Shown: positions 8,006-15,151 of the stretch, one piece after another | Layout of the letters: the number at the start of each line of letters is the position of its first letter | Position numbering within the stretch: the first letter of the stretch is position 1 | Assembly (NCBI RefSeq): GCF_938045465.1 | Contig: NZ_CALIBF010000119.1 | Span: 1 to 23,146, forward strand | Source of the DNA: an uncultured Campylobacter sp. | GTDB taxonomy: Bacteria > Campylobacterota > Campylobacteria > Campylobacterales > Campylobacteraceae | Reading direction: 5' to 3' | Length of the DNA: 23,146 nucleotides | Notes under the pieces: generated by a model | Database searches by the model: none | Seen by the model: the letters and a program-made list of their open reading frames with translations, nothing else | What the model was told of the DNA's origin: nothing | Program-made: the position numbers and the translations under genes

Positions 8006-8554
8006 CTAAATTTGATACTCGCCGGGACTCAACTCGCCTCGTAAAAGTTTGCCGAAGCGTGCAGCCGCGGCATCTACGGCATCGTCGCCAAACTCTCCCG
8101 GCTCAAACCCACTACTGATAAACGGCACGGCAAACTCCATCCCGCAGTAGTTTGCTGCGATCTTAAGCGGCGTTAAAATTTCATCCAGGCTAAAGCCGAT
8201 AGCACCCTGTTTGGAGTACTCGCCAAGCGGGGTGCTGACGCTTAGCGCAAGCTGCAAGACCTTGCCCTTAAGCGCGCCGGAACCCACCAGCTCGTGCGAA
8301 AAGACGATGTCGATATAGGCTTTTAGCATAGGCGGCACGTTTAGCCAGTACATCGGGTACAAAAATACGATGCGATCCGCGCCGCGTAGCGCGTCTTGCT
8401 CTGTGCGAGCGTCGATGCGCGCAGTATCGGTGCCGTAAAGTCCTTCCAAATGACGCACCTCTACGCCGGCAGCCCCCTTTGCGACCTGCGATAGGGCTTT
8501 GTTTACGCGCGAGGCGGCGAAATTCGGATGCGATAAGATCACGAGCGTTTTCAT
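8006..8554 (-). CDS. NAD(P)H-dependent flavodoxin-fold oxidoreductase
   Basis: A 182-residue member of the Flavodoxin_2 family (KefF, MdaB and NQO-like quinone/nitro reductases). The N terminus 'MKTLVILSHPNFAASRVNKA' is the typical first beta-strand and FMN phosphate-binding loop. 'IVFLYPMYWLNVPPMLKAYI' is the family hallmark near residues 83-102. 'GALKGKVLQLALSVSTPLGEY' lies in the region that lines the flavin in relatives. It is cytosolic, with no signal peptide. Likely activity is two-electron reduction of quinones or similar acceptors; the substrate is not visible. A truncated paralogue lies at 9706-9873, with a peroxiredoxin in between, which hints at an oxidative-stress context. The ATG has a 'aaagg' site and a TATGAT box 28 bases upstream. 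Confidence 0.88.
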   Translation of the reverse strand: MKTLVILSHPNFAASRVNKALSQVAKGAAGVEVRHLEGLYGTDTARIDARTEQDALRGADRIVFLYPMYWLNVPPMLKAYIDIVFSHELVGSGALKGKVLQLALSVSTPLGEYSKQGAIGFSLDEILTPLKIAANYCGMEFAVPFISSGFEPGEFGDDAVDAAAARFGKLLRGELSPGEYQI

Positions 8555-8581
8555 GTTATTTCCTTTGTTAAAATTTGCAGA

Positions 8582-8587
8582 ATCATA
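8582..8587 (-). promoter_or_regulatory. candidate -10 box for the oxidoreductase gene
   Basis: On the minus strand, TATGAT lies 28 bases before the ATG at 8554 and is preceded by a T-rich run, as in Campylobacter sigma-70 promoters. An 'aaagga' ribosome site follows. Confidence 0.4.
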
Positions 8588-8921
8588 TCGTTAAAAAGCT
8601 AAAAGTAGATTAAGAGGGGTTGTAAAAATGAAGAGTTATTTCTTCTTGTGAGGAACCTGGATTTGCGTGGCACGATAGATACTAAGCGCTCTCATATTAT
8701 ACTGTCTCAAAGCACGCGCCACAAAGTGTTTTTACGCGTGCCGCAAAGCAAGCCCCTAGCCCGCTCTTGTTTGGAACGATCTCGCTTGCGATCCACCCGA
8801 TCGCGCGCGGCTGCCACGCGGGGCAAAATTTCATCCAAGCAAGGATAAATTTATGAAAAAAGATTAAAATTTAGCCGCGATTTGGGCTACGAGCCCGAAA
8901 ATTTCAAAAAAAGGACACGAT
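8588..8921. other. gap between divergent oxidoreductase and peroxiredoxin genes
   Basis: This divergent region should carry the peroxiredoxin promoter, but no clear TATAAT box is seen close to 8922. One plus-strand frame, entered after a stop and without an ATG, reads into 'LLFGTISLAIHPIARGCHAG' and ends at about 8853. That looks somewhat protein-like and could be debris of a lost gene. Another open frame (8648-8848) is Arg/Ser-rich and lacks a convincing ribosome site, so it is not called. The AAATTTCATCC motif seen in other gaps also occurs here at about 8826. Confidence 0.35.
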
Positions 8922-9449
8922 ATGCAGAAAAAAACACAGATCGAAGACGAGTTTAGCGCAGAGGATCGCGAGCGTAAAATCACGCTGCAAGCAGGAGACG
9001 TAGCGCCCGAGTTTAGCTTACAAAACGCCGACGGCGCGAGCGTCGCGCTAAAGGACTTTGCGGGAAAAAAGGTCGCACTATATTTTTACCCCAAGGATAA
9101 CACCCCCGGCTGCACGACCGAAGCGTGCGAATTTAGCGCCGCATACGATGATTTCATCGCCGCAGGCTGCGTGATCGTCGGCATCAGCCCCGACAGCGCC
9201 AAATCCCACGCGGGCTTCATCGCCAAGCAGAGCCTAAAGCACATCCTGCTGAGCGATCCGCAGCACGAGGTAGCCAAGCTATACGGCGCGTGGCAAGTGC
9301 GCAAAAACTACGGGCGCGAGTATCTGGGCATCGTACGCTCGACCTTTCTGATCGGTGCGGACGGCAAAATTTTAAAGGTCTATAAAAGCGTCAAGGCAAA
9401 GGATCACGCCGCAAAGGTGCTCGCGGATCTGCTAGCTGCGGGAAAGTAA
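8922..9449 (+). CDS. bcp: BCP-type thioredoxin-dependent peroxiredoxin
   Basis: A 175-residue peroxiredoxin of the BCP/PrxQ class, which reduces hydrogen peroxide and organic hydroperoxides in the cytoplasm using thioredoxin. The active-site block 'YFYPKDNTPGCTTEACEF' gives the peroxidatic Cys64 and, five residues on, Cys69 in the position of the resolving Cys of E. coli BCP. The rest matches the family: 'VIVGISPDSAKSHAGF', 'HILLSDPQHEVAKLYGAW' and 'VRSTFLIGADGKI'. The N terminus is about 18 residues longer than E. coli BCP and highly charged (MQKKTQIEDEFSAEDRER). The ATG is kept because an 'aaaaaagga' site sits just before it. It lies between an oxidoreductase and the fragment of another. 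Confidence 0.95.
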   Translation: MQKKTQIEDEFSAEDRERKITLQAGDVAPEFSLQNADGASVALKDFAGKKVALYFYPKDNTPGCTTEACEFSAAYDDFIAAGCVIVGISPDSAKSHAGFIAKQSLKHILLSDPQHEVAKLYGAWQVRKNYGREYLGIVRSTFLIGADGKILKVYKSVKAKDHAAKVLADLLAAGK

Positions 9450-9583
9450 AGCGCCAAACTAGTGTTTTGAAATAGGGCCCCGCGCATTTGGGCGCTAAGT
9501 TTTAATTTAAAATTTATGCGCTGAAATTTACTACGGAATTTCGGCGTCAAAATTTAAGCGTCGAAATTTGGGCATTCAAATTT

Positions 9584-9641
9584 CGCTTTGAAATTTTGCC
9601 TTAAAATTCCTCCGCTAATTTGAAAATAAAATTTCAAAGCG
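9584..9641. repeat. 14-base perfect inverted repeat
   Basis: CGCTTTGAAATTTT (9584-9597) and AAAATTTCAAAGCG (9628-9641) are exact reverse complements separated by 30 bases. The whole gap 9450-9705 is otherwise gene-free and unusually rich in AAATTT (about seven copies between 9515 and 9640). There is no T-run on either side, so a simple terminator is not clear. It could be a transcript-end hairpin for bcp, a protein-binding site, or an intergenic repeat unit. Confidence 0.6.
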
Positions 9642-9705
9642 GGGCTATATCTGCGATTTTAACGGCAAATTTTATCGCCTCAAACCAAAATCTTAAAGAA
9701 AAAAT

Positions 9706-9873
9706 ATGAAAAGCTTAATCATTCTAGCTCACCCCGACATCGAAAATTCGCTCATAAACAAGCGGTTTTTGAAAGAGACCGCCGCGCAAAGCTTTGAGGA
9801 ATTTATCGCTCTTTTCCTCGCCGCGCTCACGGACAAAAGCGCTGCGAAATATCCGCTTTCTTGTTTTGCGTAG
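9706..9873 (+). pseudogene. truncated NAD(P)H oxidoreductase (Flavodoxin_2 family)
   Basis: The 55-residue frame starts 'MKSLIILAHPDIENSLINKR', a close match to the N-terminal flavin-binding strand and loop of Flavodoxin_2 enzymes and to the paralogue at 8006-8554 (MKTLVILSHPNFAASRVNKA). From about residue 26 the match to the family ends and a TAG follows at 9871-9873. Family members are about 170-200 residues, so at least two thirds is missing, including the YPMYW-type segment. I see no continuation in any frame before 10093. The ribosome site is weak. Most likely it is a remnant left by deletion or recombination; a functional 55-residue product is unlikely. Confidence 0.7.
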
Positions 9874-10093
9874 CGGCTCACGATACTGATAAAGCTGCCG
9901 AGCGGAGGTAAAGCAGTGCAGCGAGGTATGCGGTGCAGGACACAAATTTTAGCCTCGCGGAAAAAACGGTGCCGTAAACTATACGAGCCAAAAACCCGCC
10001 CGATGATTTGCAATAAATTTTGAGTTTAAATTTTACACGTTTGCGCAAAGGCTTCGGCGCCTCCGAATAAGCCTCGGCCGCAAAAATTTTGAT

Positions 10094-10522
10094 CTAAAAT
10101 TTGAGCAGTCCGTCCTCGTCAAATTTAAAACCGGGCCCCCAAGCCACCTCCCAGTAGTATCCGTCGGGATCGGCAAAATACGCGTGGTATCCGCCCCAAA
10201 ACGTATCTTGAGGCTCCTTGACGATGGTGCCGCCCGCCTTTTTTACGAGCTCTATGACGCTAGCTACGTCCTCTTTATTTTTTACGTTGTAGGCTAGCGT
10301 GATGCCGCCAAATCCGCTGCCTCTGGGCGGATCGTTTTCGCTGGTATCTCGCGCTAGCGCGTCCAAGGGATAGAGCTCAAATTTGGTTCCGGGCGTATTA
10401 AAAAAGCATACCGGCGGGTCGTCGTCTTTACATTCCGTCTTAAATCCTAGGCCGTCTCTGTAAAATTTCAGCGCCCTTTGCATGCTTCGCACGCCTAGGC
10501 AGATGCAGGTTATTTTATTCAT
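10094..10522 (-). CDS. VOC family (glyoxalase/bleomycin-resistance fold) protein
   Basis: A 142-residue single-domain VOC protein, built of two beta-alpha-beta-beta-beta modules. Module one starts 'MNKITCICLGVRSMQRALKF' and holds 'YRDGLGF'. Module two has 'GITLAYNVKNKEDVASVIEL', 'KKAGGTIVKEP' and ends in the family signature 'YHAYFADPDGYYWEVAWGPG', with the metal-ligand-type Glu. The frame is open for 22 more codons upstream, but I start at 10522 because a strong GGAGG lies five bases before this ATG. Members include glyoxalases, dioxygenases and antibiotic-binding proteins; the sequence does not say which. It stands alone on the minus strand. Confidence 0.88.
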   Translation of the reverse strand: MNKITCICLGVRSMQRALKFYRDGLGFKTECKDDDPPVCFFNTPGTKFELYPLDALARDTSENDPPRGSGFGGITLAYNVKNKEDVASVIELVKKAGGTIVKEPQDTFWGGYHAYFADPDGYYWEVAWGPGFKFDEDGLLKF

Positions 10523-10739
10523 TTTCGCCTCCATAAATTTTAACGTATAAATTTTAGTTTCTTGTGCCGTAGTCAATCCTGCGCTCAAACAAGCCGTCGT
10601 CGCACTAGCCGAGCGCGCCGTCCGAGCTTTTTAATCGCCGATCATTAAAATTCTAAAATTTCGCTTCCAAGCTCGGCGTTAAATTTTAAAATTTAGGCTA
10701 CTTTCGATCTGTCCTGCAAGCTAAGTCAAAGTCCGTGCC

Positions 10740-11612
10740 TTATGGCTCAAACGAGCAGGCTTTTAGGTTTCCGCCCGCTAAGCCCTTTTTAAACCACTCT
10801 TTGCGCTGCGCCGAGGTGCCGTGCGTGAAGGAATCTGGCACGACGCGACCGCTAAATTTACGCTGCAACGTATCGTCGCCGATCGCGCTGGCGGCATTTA
10901 GCGCCTCGTCGATGTCGCCCGCCTCCAGCACACGCCCAGCTTTTGCGAGATAATGCGCCCAGACCCCCGCGTAGCAGTCCGCCTGCAGCTCGACTTTGAC
11001 CTGAAGCGCGTTTTGCTCGGCTTCGCTGCGAGCGCGCCTTTTTAGAGCGGCGACCTGCTCCAGCGTGCCGACTAAATTTTGAACGTGATGCCCTACTTCG
11101 TGCGCGATGACGTAGGCCTGCGCGAAGTCGCCGCCCGCTTTGTATTTATTCGCAAGCTCGTCGAAAAAGCCGAGATCCAGATAAATTTTATGGTCCCTCG
11201 GGCAATAAAAAGGTCCCGTCTGCGCGCTCGCAAAGCCGCAGCCGCTTGCGATCTGATCGCGGAAAAGCCGAAGTCCGGGCTCCTCGTAGCGCGCGCCCGC
11301 ACTTTTAAATATCTCGCCCCAAACGTCCTCGGTTTGAGCTAGCACTACCGAGACGAAGGCGAGCTTTTCTTGCTCCTGCGGGCTGTCCGTCGGCTCTCTT
11401 TGCGTACTGGCGCCTTCGTCTAAAAGCGCCAAAGGGTTGTAACCCATAAAATACGCCACCACGCCGATTACGAGCACTATGCGCCCGATCTTTGAGCCGA
11501 GCAAAAACCTGATGATCGGGATCAGCATCCCAAGCGAGCCGGAGCTCGTGCGCATGCTGCTTGCGCGGTCATCCTCCACGTTTGAACTTCGTCTGCCGTC
11601 TTGCCATTTCAT
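10740..11612 (-). CDS. ypfJ: YpfJ-type neutral zinc metallopeptidase
   Basis: A 290-residue member of the putative neutral zinc metallopeptidase family (YpfJ, PF04228-like). The order is a charged N terminus (MKWQDGRRSSNVEDDR), one membrane segment at residues about 41-57 (IGRIVLVIGVVAYFMG), then a catalytic domain. The domain has 'DVWGEIFKSAG', 'SGCGFASAQTGPFYCP' and 'KIYLDLGFF', the zinc site HEVGHH at 171-176, and 'VELQADCYAGVW', in which E208 is the probable third ligand. It ends 'SFTHGTSAQRKEWFKKG' as family members do. The catalytic domain probably faces the periplasm. Substrate is unknown. It is divergent from infA, with its own TATAAT box. Confidence 0.92.
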   Translation of the reverse strand: MKWQDGRRSSNVEDDRASSMRTSSGSLGMLIPIIRFLLGSKIGRIVLVIGVVAYFMGYNPLALLDEGASTQREPTDSPQEQEKLAFVSVVLAQTEDVWGEIFKSAGARYEEPGLRLFRDQIASGCGFASAQTGPFYCPRDHKIYLDLGFFDELANKYKAGGDFAQAYVIAHEVGHHVQNLVGTLEQVAALKRRARSEAEQNALQVKVELQADCYAGVWAHYLAKAGRVLEAGDIDEALNAASAIGDDTLQRKFSGRVVPDSFTHGTSAQRKEWFKKGLAGGNLKACSFEP

Positions 11613-11637
11613 GTTTTTCCTTTAAAATTTTTGAGCC

Positions 11638-11643
11638 ATTATA
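11638..11643 (-). promoter_or_regulatory. -10 box for the YpfJ-type gene
   Basis: On the minus strand a consensus TATAAT lies 26 bases before the ATG at 11612, with A/T-rich sequence upstream, and an 'aaagga' ribosome site follows. Confidence 0.55.
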
Positions 11644-11761
11644 CTAAAATTTTAAAAAGAGCGCCGCCTTGCTTTTGTAAAACACTGCGCGCGTAGCAAA
11701 ATAAATCTGAAATTTTGCTTATTTTAAATTTCTTTTAAGCTGTTTAAAATTTTAAATTCTA

Positions 11762-11767
11762 TATAAT
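11762..11767 (+). promoter_or_regulatory. -10 box for infA / alpha operon
   Basis: A consensus TATAAT lies 33 bases before the GTG of infA, downstream of periodic A/T-rich runs. This matches the Campylobacter sigma-70 promoter style, which lacks a fixed -35 element. It is the best candidate for the main promoter of the ribosomal run. Confidence 0.6.
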
Positions 11768-11800
11768 CGCCCTTTTTAAATTTAAAAGAAAGGAGAATTT

Positions 11801-12019
11801 GTGGCAAAAGACGACGTCATAGAGATCGACGGCAACGTCATAGAAGCGCTGCCGAACGCGACTTTTAAGGTCGAGCTCGATAACAAACACGTGATTTTAT
11901 GTCATATCGCGGGCAAGATGCGGATGCACTACATCAAGATAATGCCGGGCGATCGCGTAAAAGTCGAGTTGACCCCTTACAGCCTCGATAAAGGCAGGAT
12001 CACCTACCGCTATAAGTAA
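11801..12019 (+). CDS. infA: translation initiation factor IF-1
   Basis: A full-length 72-residue IF-1 with the S1/OB-fold sequence 'IEIDGNVIEALPNATFKVEL', 'VILCHIAGKMRMHYIKIMPG' and 'DRVKVELTPYSLDKGRITYRYK'. It binds the 30S A site during initiation. The start is GTG, supported by an 'aaaggag' site. It leads the run infA-rpmJ-rpsM-rpsK-rpsD-rpoA-rplQ, but a 172-base gap with a strong hairpin separates it from rpmJ, so infA and the ribosomal genes may be expressed at different levels. Confidence 0.98.
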   Translation: MAKDDVIEIDGNVIEALPNATFKVELDNKHVILCHIAGKMRMHYIKIMPGDRVKVELTPYSLDKGRITYRYK

Positions 12020-12075
12020 GGATAAAGTTAAATTTAGATATACTCGCGATTTTGCGACTAAACTGTAGGAAGAAG

Positions 12076-12106
12076 TGTTTTCAAAATCCCCACTATTTTG
12101 AAAACA
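12076..12106 (+). promoter_or_regulatory. perfect 12-bp hairpin between infA and rpmJ
   Basis: TGTTTTCAAAAT and ATTTTGAAAACA are exact reverse complements around a 7-base loop (CCCCACT). An alternative flanking pair, AACTGT (12061-12066) with ACAGTT (12104-12109), overlaps it, so two structures can compete. The stem is A/T-rich and is followed by a mixed T/G stretch rather than a clean T-run. It may be a partial terminator, an attenuator, a processing site or an operator. Confidence 0.55.
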
Positions 12107-12191
12107 GTTGGTTTGATACTTTCGCTTTTGAAATTTCATTAAACCTAGGTGCAGTTTGCATTTAAAGTGGAGAAAATTTTAGGAGAGTGGA

Positions 12192-12305
12192 ATGAAAGTT
12201 CGTCCATCCGTTAAGAAAATGTGCGACAAATGTAAAATTGTCAAGCGCAAAGGTGTTGTTCACGTTATTTGTGAAAATCCAAAACATAAACAAAGACAAG
12301 GATAA
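12192..12305 (+). CDS. rpmJ: 50S ribosomal protein L36
   Basis: A 37-residue L36 beginning 'MKVRPSVKKMCDKCKIVKRK'. The zinc ribbon is complete: Cys11, Cys14, Cys27 and His32, so this is the zinc-binding (C+) form. An 'aggag' site precedes the ATG. It ends three bases before rpsM, so the two are surely co-translated. Small size makes it easy to miss in automated open-frame lists. Confidence 0.97.
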   Translation: MKVRPSVKKMCDKCKIVKRKGVVHVICENPKHKQRQG

Positions 12306-12308
12306 GTT

Positions 12309-12677
12309 ATGGCTCGTATCGCAGGTGTAGATCTACCAAAGAAAAAAAGGATTGAATACGGACTAACTTATATCTACGGTATAGGTTTATTTACGTCGAG
12401 AAAAATTCTCGATGCGGCAGGAATTTCTTACGATAAAAGAGTCGCCGATCTGAGCGAAGATGAAGCCGCCGCTATCAGAAAAGAGATCCAAGAGCACTAT
12501 ATGGTCGAAGGCGATCTTCGCAAACAAGTGGCTATGGATATAAAAGCGCTTATGGACTTGGGCGGCTATCGCGGCCTAAGACACAGAAAGGGCCTTCCGG
12601 TTCGCGGTCAAAAAACAAAAACGAACGCCAGAACCAGAAAAGGCAAACGCAAAACCGTCGGCGCGGCAGCTAAATAA
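12309..12677 (+). CDS. rpsM: 30S ribosomal protein S13
   Basis: A 122-residue S13, full length. It opens 'MARIAGVDLPKKKRIEYGLT', has the helix-two-turn-helix-type central region with 'GGYRGLRHRKGLPVRGQKTK', and a basic C-terminal tail (TNARTRKGKRKTVG) that contacts tRNA in the ribosomal P site. It lies between rpmJ and rpsK, with ten bases before rpsK. Confidence 0.98.
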   Translation: MARIAGVDLPKKKRIEYGLTYIYGIGLFTSRKILDAAGISYDKRVADLSEDEAAAIRKEIQEHYMVEGDLRKQVAMDIKALMDLGGYRGLRHRKGLPVRGQKTKTNARTRKGKRKTVGAAAK

Positions 12678-12687
12678 GGATTGAGAT

Positions 12688-13080
12688 ATGGCACAAAAAA
12701 AAGTAGTTAAGAAAAAAACCGTCAGAAAAAATATCGCCAAAGGCATAGTTTACATCTCCGCTACGTTTAATAACACTATGATTACCGTAACGGACGAGAT
12801 GGGCAACGCGATCGCGTGGAGCAGTGCGGGCGCTTTAAATTTTAAAGGCAGCAAAAAATCCACCCCTTATGCGGCGCAGCAAGCCGTCGAGGACGCGTTA
12901 AACAAAGCCAAAGAGCACGGCATCAAAGAGGTAGGCGTCAAGGTTCAGGGTCCGGGAAGCGGACGCGAGACCGCCGTTAAAAGCGTAGGTAGCGTAGAAG
13001 GGATTAAAGTTACGTATTTCAAAGATATTACTCCTCTTGCGCACAACGGTTGCAGACCGCCTAAACGACGTCGCGTGTAA
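12688..13080 (+). CDS. rpsK: 30S ribosomal protein S11
   Basis: A 130-residue S11 with the family blocks 'GIVYISATFNNTMITVTDEM', 'AWSSAGALNFKGSKKSTPYA', 'VKVQGPGSGRETAVKSV' and the highly conserved C terminus 'THIGTPLAHNGCRPPKRRRV'-like ending, here 'DITPLAHNGCRPPKRRRV'. It is part of the 30S platform. An A8 run sits in the fourth to sixth codons; it falls in a Lys-rich start and is not taken as a phase-variation tract. The gene ends 18 bases before rpsD. Confidence 0.98.
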   Translation: MAQKKVVKKKTVRKNIAKGIVYISATFNNTMITVTDEMGNAIAWSSAGALNFKGSKKSTPYAAQQAVEDALNKAKEHGIKEVGVKVQGPGSGRETAVKSVGSVEGIKVTYFKDITPLAHNGCRPPKRRRV

Positions 13081-13098
13081 TTATAAAAGGAGAAATTT

Positions 13099-13725
13099 AT
13101 GGCTAGATATACAGGACCGGTTGAAAAATTAGAAAGAAGGCTCGGCGTCGATCTATTTATGAAAGGTGAGAGAAGACTTGCGGGCAAGAGCGCACTTTTA
13201 AAACGCCCTTACGCTCCGGGTCAGCACGGACAAAGACGCGCTAAACTAAGCGAATACGGCTCACAGCTTCGCGAGAAACAAAAGGCTAAATTTATGTACG
13301 GCGTAAGCGAGAAGCAGTTCCGCAGGCTATTTGCCGAAGCAGCTCGCAGAGAGGGTAACACCGGAGCGATCTTGGTTCAGCTTTTAGAACAGAGGCTAGA
13401 TAATGTCGTTTACCGCATGGGCTTTGCTACGACTAGACGCTTTGCGCGCCAGCTCGTTACGCACGGACATATCTTAGTAGACGGCAAGCGCGTAGATATC
13501 CCTTCATACTCCGTCCGCGCAGGACAAAAGATCGAAGTGATCGAGAAGAGCAAAAATAACCCGCAAATTTCAAGAGCATTGGATCTTACTGCACAGACCG
13601 GCATCGTAGCGTGGGTAGATGTAGAAAAAGAGAAAAGATACGGAATTTTTTCTAGAGTTCCGGATAGAGAAGAAGTTGTTATTCCTGTAGAGGAAAGATT
13701 TATCGTAGAGCTTTACTCGAAATAA
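13099..13725 (+). CDS. rpsD: 30S ribosomal protein S4
   Basis: A 208-residue S4, full length. The N-terminal region 'MARYTGPVEKLERRLGVDLF' lacks the four-Cys zinc site, so it is the zinc-free form. The middle has 'RPYAPGQHGQRR' and 'EKQKAKFMYGVSEKQFRRLF', and the S4 RNA-binding domain is 'LEQRLDNVVYRMGFATTRRF' with 'QLVTHGHILVDGKRVDIPSY'. S4 nucleates 30S assembly and in many bacteria represses the alpha operon; I see no pseudoknot I could assign to that here. Good 'aaaggag' site. Confidence 0.98.
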   Translation: MARYTGPVEKLERRLGVDLFMKGERRLAGKSALLKRPYAPGQHGQRRAKLSEYGSQLREKQKAKFMYGVSEKQFRRLFAEAARREGNTGAILVQLLEQRLDNVVYRMGFATTRRFARQLVTHGHILVDGKRVDIPSYSVRAGQKIEVIEKSKNNPQISRALDLTAQTGIVAWVDVEKEKRYGIFSRVPDREEVVIPVEERFIVELYSK

Positions 13726-13738
13726 TTAGGAGCAGATT

Positions 13739-14764
13739 ATGAGAAAAATCACAACATCAGCTCATATGCCAACTGAAATAAAGGTTGAGAATGTCAGCGA
13801 AAATGTTGCTAAAATCATAGCATATCCCTTTGAAACGGGATATGCCGTCACTCTAGCTCATCCTTTACGAAGGTTACTTTATACCAGCACGGTCGGTTTT
13901 GCGCCGACTGCGGTTAAAATCGAAGGCGTAAGCCACGAATTCGATAGCATGCGCGGTATGCTCGAGGATATGGCGGCTTTTATCATAAATTTAAAGGGCT
14001 TAAGATTTAAAATCAAGGGCGATTCCCTACGCGAGGTCGTAGAATACAGCTTCAAAGGACCTAAAGAAATTTACGGCAGCGACCTAAATAACGGCGCCGT
14101 AGAGATCGTAAATCCAAGCGCTTATCTGGCTACGATAAACGAGGATGCTGATCTTAAATTTACGCTCATCATCGAAAAGGGTATCGGCTATGTCCCAAGC
14201 GAAGAGATCAGAGAAAATTTAGACGCTGATTTCATCGCGTTGGATGCGTTTTTTACCCCAGTAACTAAGGCTGTTTACGACATCGAAAACGTATTTGTAG
14301 AGGATAATCCCGACTACGAAAAGGTGGTCTTTACGATCACTACCGACGGTCAGATCAGCGCGATAGATGCGTTTAAAAACGCGCTTGAGGCGATGTATCA
14401 GCAGCTGGCGGTTTTCAAAGGTATCGTAAATATCAGCGCTGCGGATACTTTCGGTAGAGCGATCCCCGCAAATTCCGAGTTTGCAAAGCTTTTTGAGAGC
14501 GTTAGCAATCTAAGCTTAAGCGCACGAAGCTTCAACTGCCTAGATCGCGCCGATATTAGATTTATCGGTGAGCTTGCGATCATGGAGGAAAGCGAGCTTA
14601 AAGACCTTAAAAATTTAGGCAAAAAATCGCTTGAGGAGATCAAAGCCGTAATGGAGGAGATCGGTTATCCTATCGGCAACCAAGAGCTCGGCGATAAAAA
14701 AGAGCAGCTAAAACGCAAGCTTGACGAGCTGAAGGCTCAAAGACAAAAGAATGAAGGACAATAA
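13739..14764 (+). CDS. rpoA: DNA-directed RNA polymerase alpha subunit
   Basis: A 341-residue alpha subunit. The N-terminal dimerisation domain (about residues 1-235) shows 'YPFETGYAVTLAHPLRRLLY' and 'DMAAFIINLKGLRFKI'. The C-terminal domain that binds DNA and activators (about 255-325) shows 'SARSFNCLDRADIRFIGELA' and 'LKDLKNLGKKSLEEIKAVME'. A charged Lys/Glu tail follows. The chosen ATG is 14 bases after rpsD behind an 'aggag' site and gives the N terminus expected for Campylobacter alpha. The stop codon abuts the rplQ ATG with no gap. Confidence 0.98.
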   Translation: MRKITTSAHMPTEIKVENVSENVAKIIAYPFETGYAVTLAHPLRRLLYTSTVGFAPTAVKIEGVSHEFDSMRGMLEDMAAFIINLKGLRFKIKGDSLREVVEYSFKGPKEIYGSDLNNGAVEIVNPSAYLATINEDADLKFTLIIEKGIGYVPSEEIRENLDADFIALDAFFTPVTKAVYDIENVFVEDNPDYEKVVFTITTDGQISAIDAFKNALEAMYQQLAVFKGIVNISAADTFGRAIPANSEFAKLFESVSNLSLSARSFNCLDRADIRFIGELAIMEESELKDLKNLGKKSLEEIKAVMEEIGYPIGNQELGDKKEQLKRKLDELKAQRQKNEGQ

Positions 14765-15121
14765 ATGAGACATAATCACGGATATAGGAAGCTAGGGCGC
14801 ACTTCGTCTCACCGTGCCGCCCTGCTTAAAAATTTAACCATCGCTTTAGTTACTAGCGGCAAGATCGAAACTACGCTTCCTAAGGCAAAAGAGCTAAGAA
14901 GTTATGCCGAGAAGCTGATCACTCGCGCGCGCAAGGGCGACAGCGAAGCGCATAGATTTGTTTTCGCGGTGCTTCAGGATAAGGCTGCGACAAATAAGCT
15001 AGTCACCGAGATCGCTCCAAAATACGCAGGCGTAAACGGCGGCTACACTCGCATCATCAAAACCCGCCTTCGCAAGGGCGACGCCGCAGAGATGGCTTAT
15101 ATCGAGCTAATCAGCAAATAA
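14765..15121 (+). CDS. rplQ: 50S ribosomal protein L17
   Basis: A 118-residue L17 opening 'MRHNHGYRKLGRTSSHRAAL' and carrying 'LRSYAEKLITRARKGD' and 'YAGVNGGYTRIIKTRLRKGD'. Its ATG follows the rpoA stop directly, so translation is coupled. It is the last gene of the run: the stop codon runs into a perfect terminator hairpin. Confidence 0.98.
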   Translation: MRHNHGYRKLGRTSSHRAALLKNLTIALVTSGKIETTLPKAKELRSYAEKLITRARKGDSEAHRFVFAVLQDKAATNKLVTEIAPKYAGVNGGYTRIIKTRLRKGDAAEMAYIELISK

Positions 15122-15146
15122 AATTTCGGGATCACTCCCGAAATTT
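15121..15146 (+). terminator. terminator of the alpha operon
   Basis: AAATTTCGGGA and TCCCGAAATTT are perfect reverse complements (11 pairs) around a TCAC loop, followed by CTTCT. It starts on the last base of the rplQ stop and ends five bases before the ATG of the next gene. The stem is symmetric and could also act on transcripts from the other strand. Confidence 0.75.
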
Positions 15147-15151
15147 CTTCT

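Noticed and set aside
8648..8848. 66-codon plus-strand open frame before bcp
   Set aside because: Arg/Ser-rich, no convincing ribosome site, and no family resemblance; treated as chance.
10523..10588. 22-codon N-terminal extension of the VOC gene
   Set aside because: A GGAGG site five bases before the internal ATG at 10522 and the family N terminus (MNKITCICLGV) favour the shorter form.
12688..12720. A8 run at the start of rpsK as a possible phase-variable tract
   Set aside because: It encodes conserved lysines in an essential ribosomal protein, and short A-runs are common in this genome.
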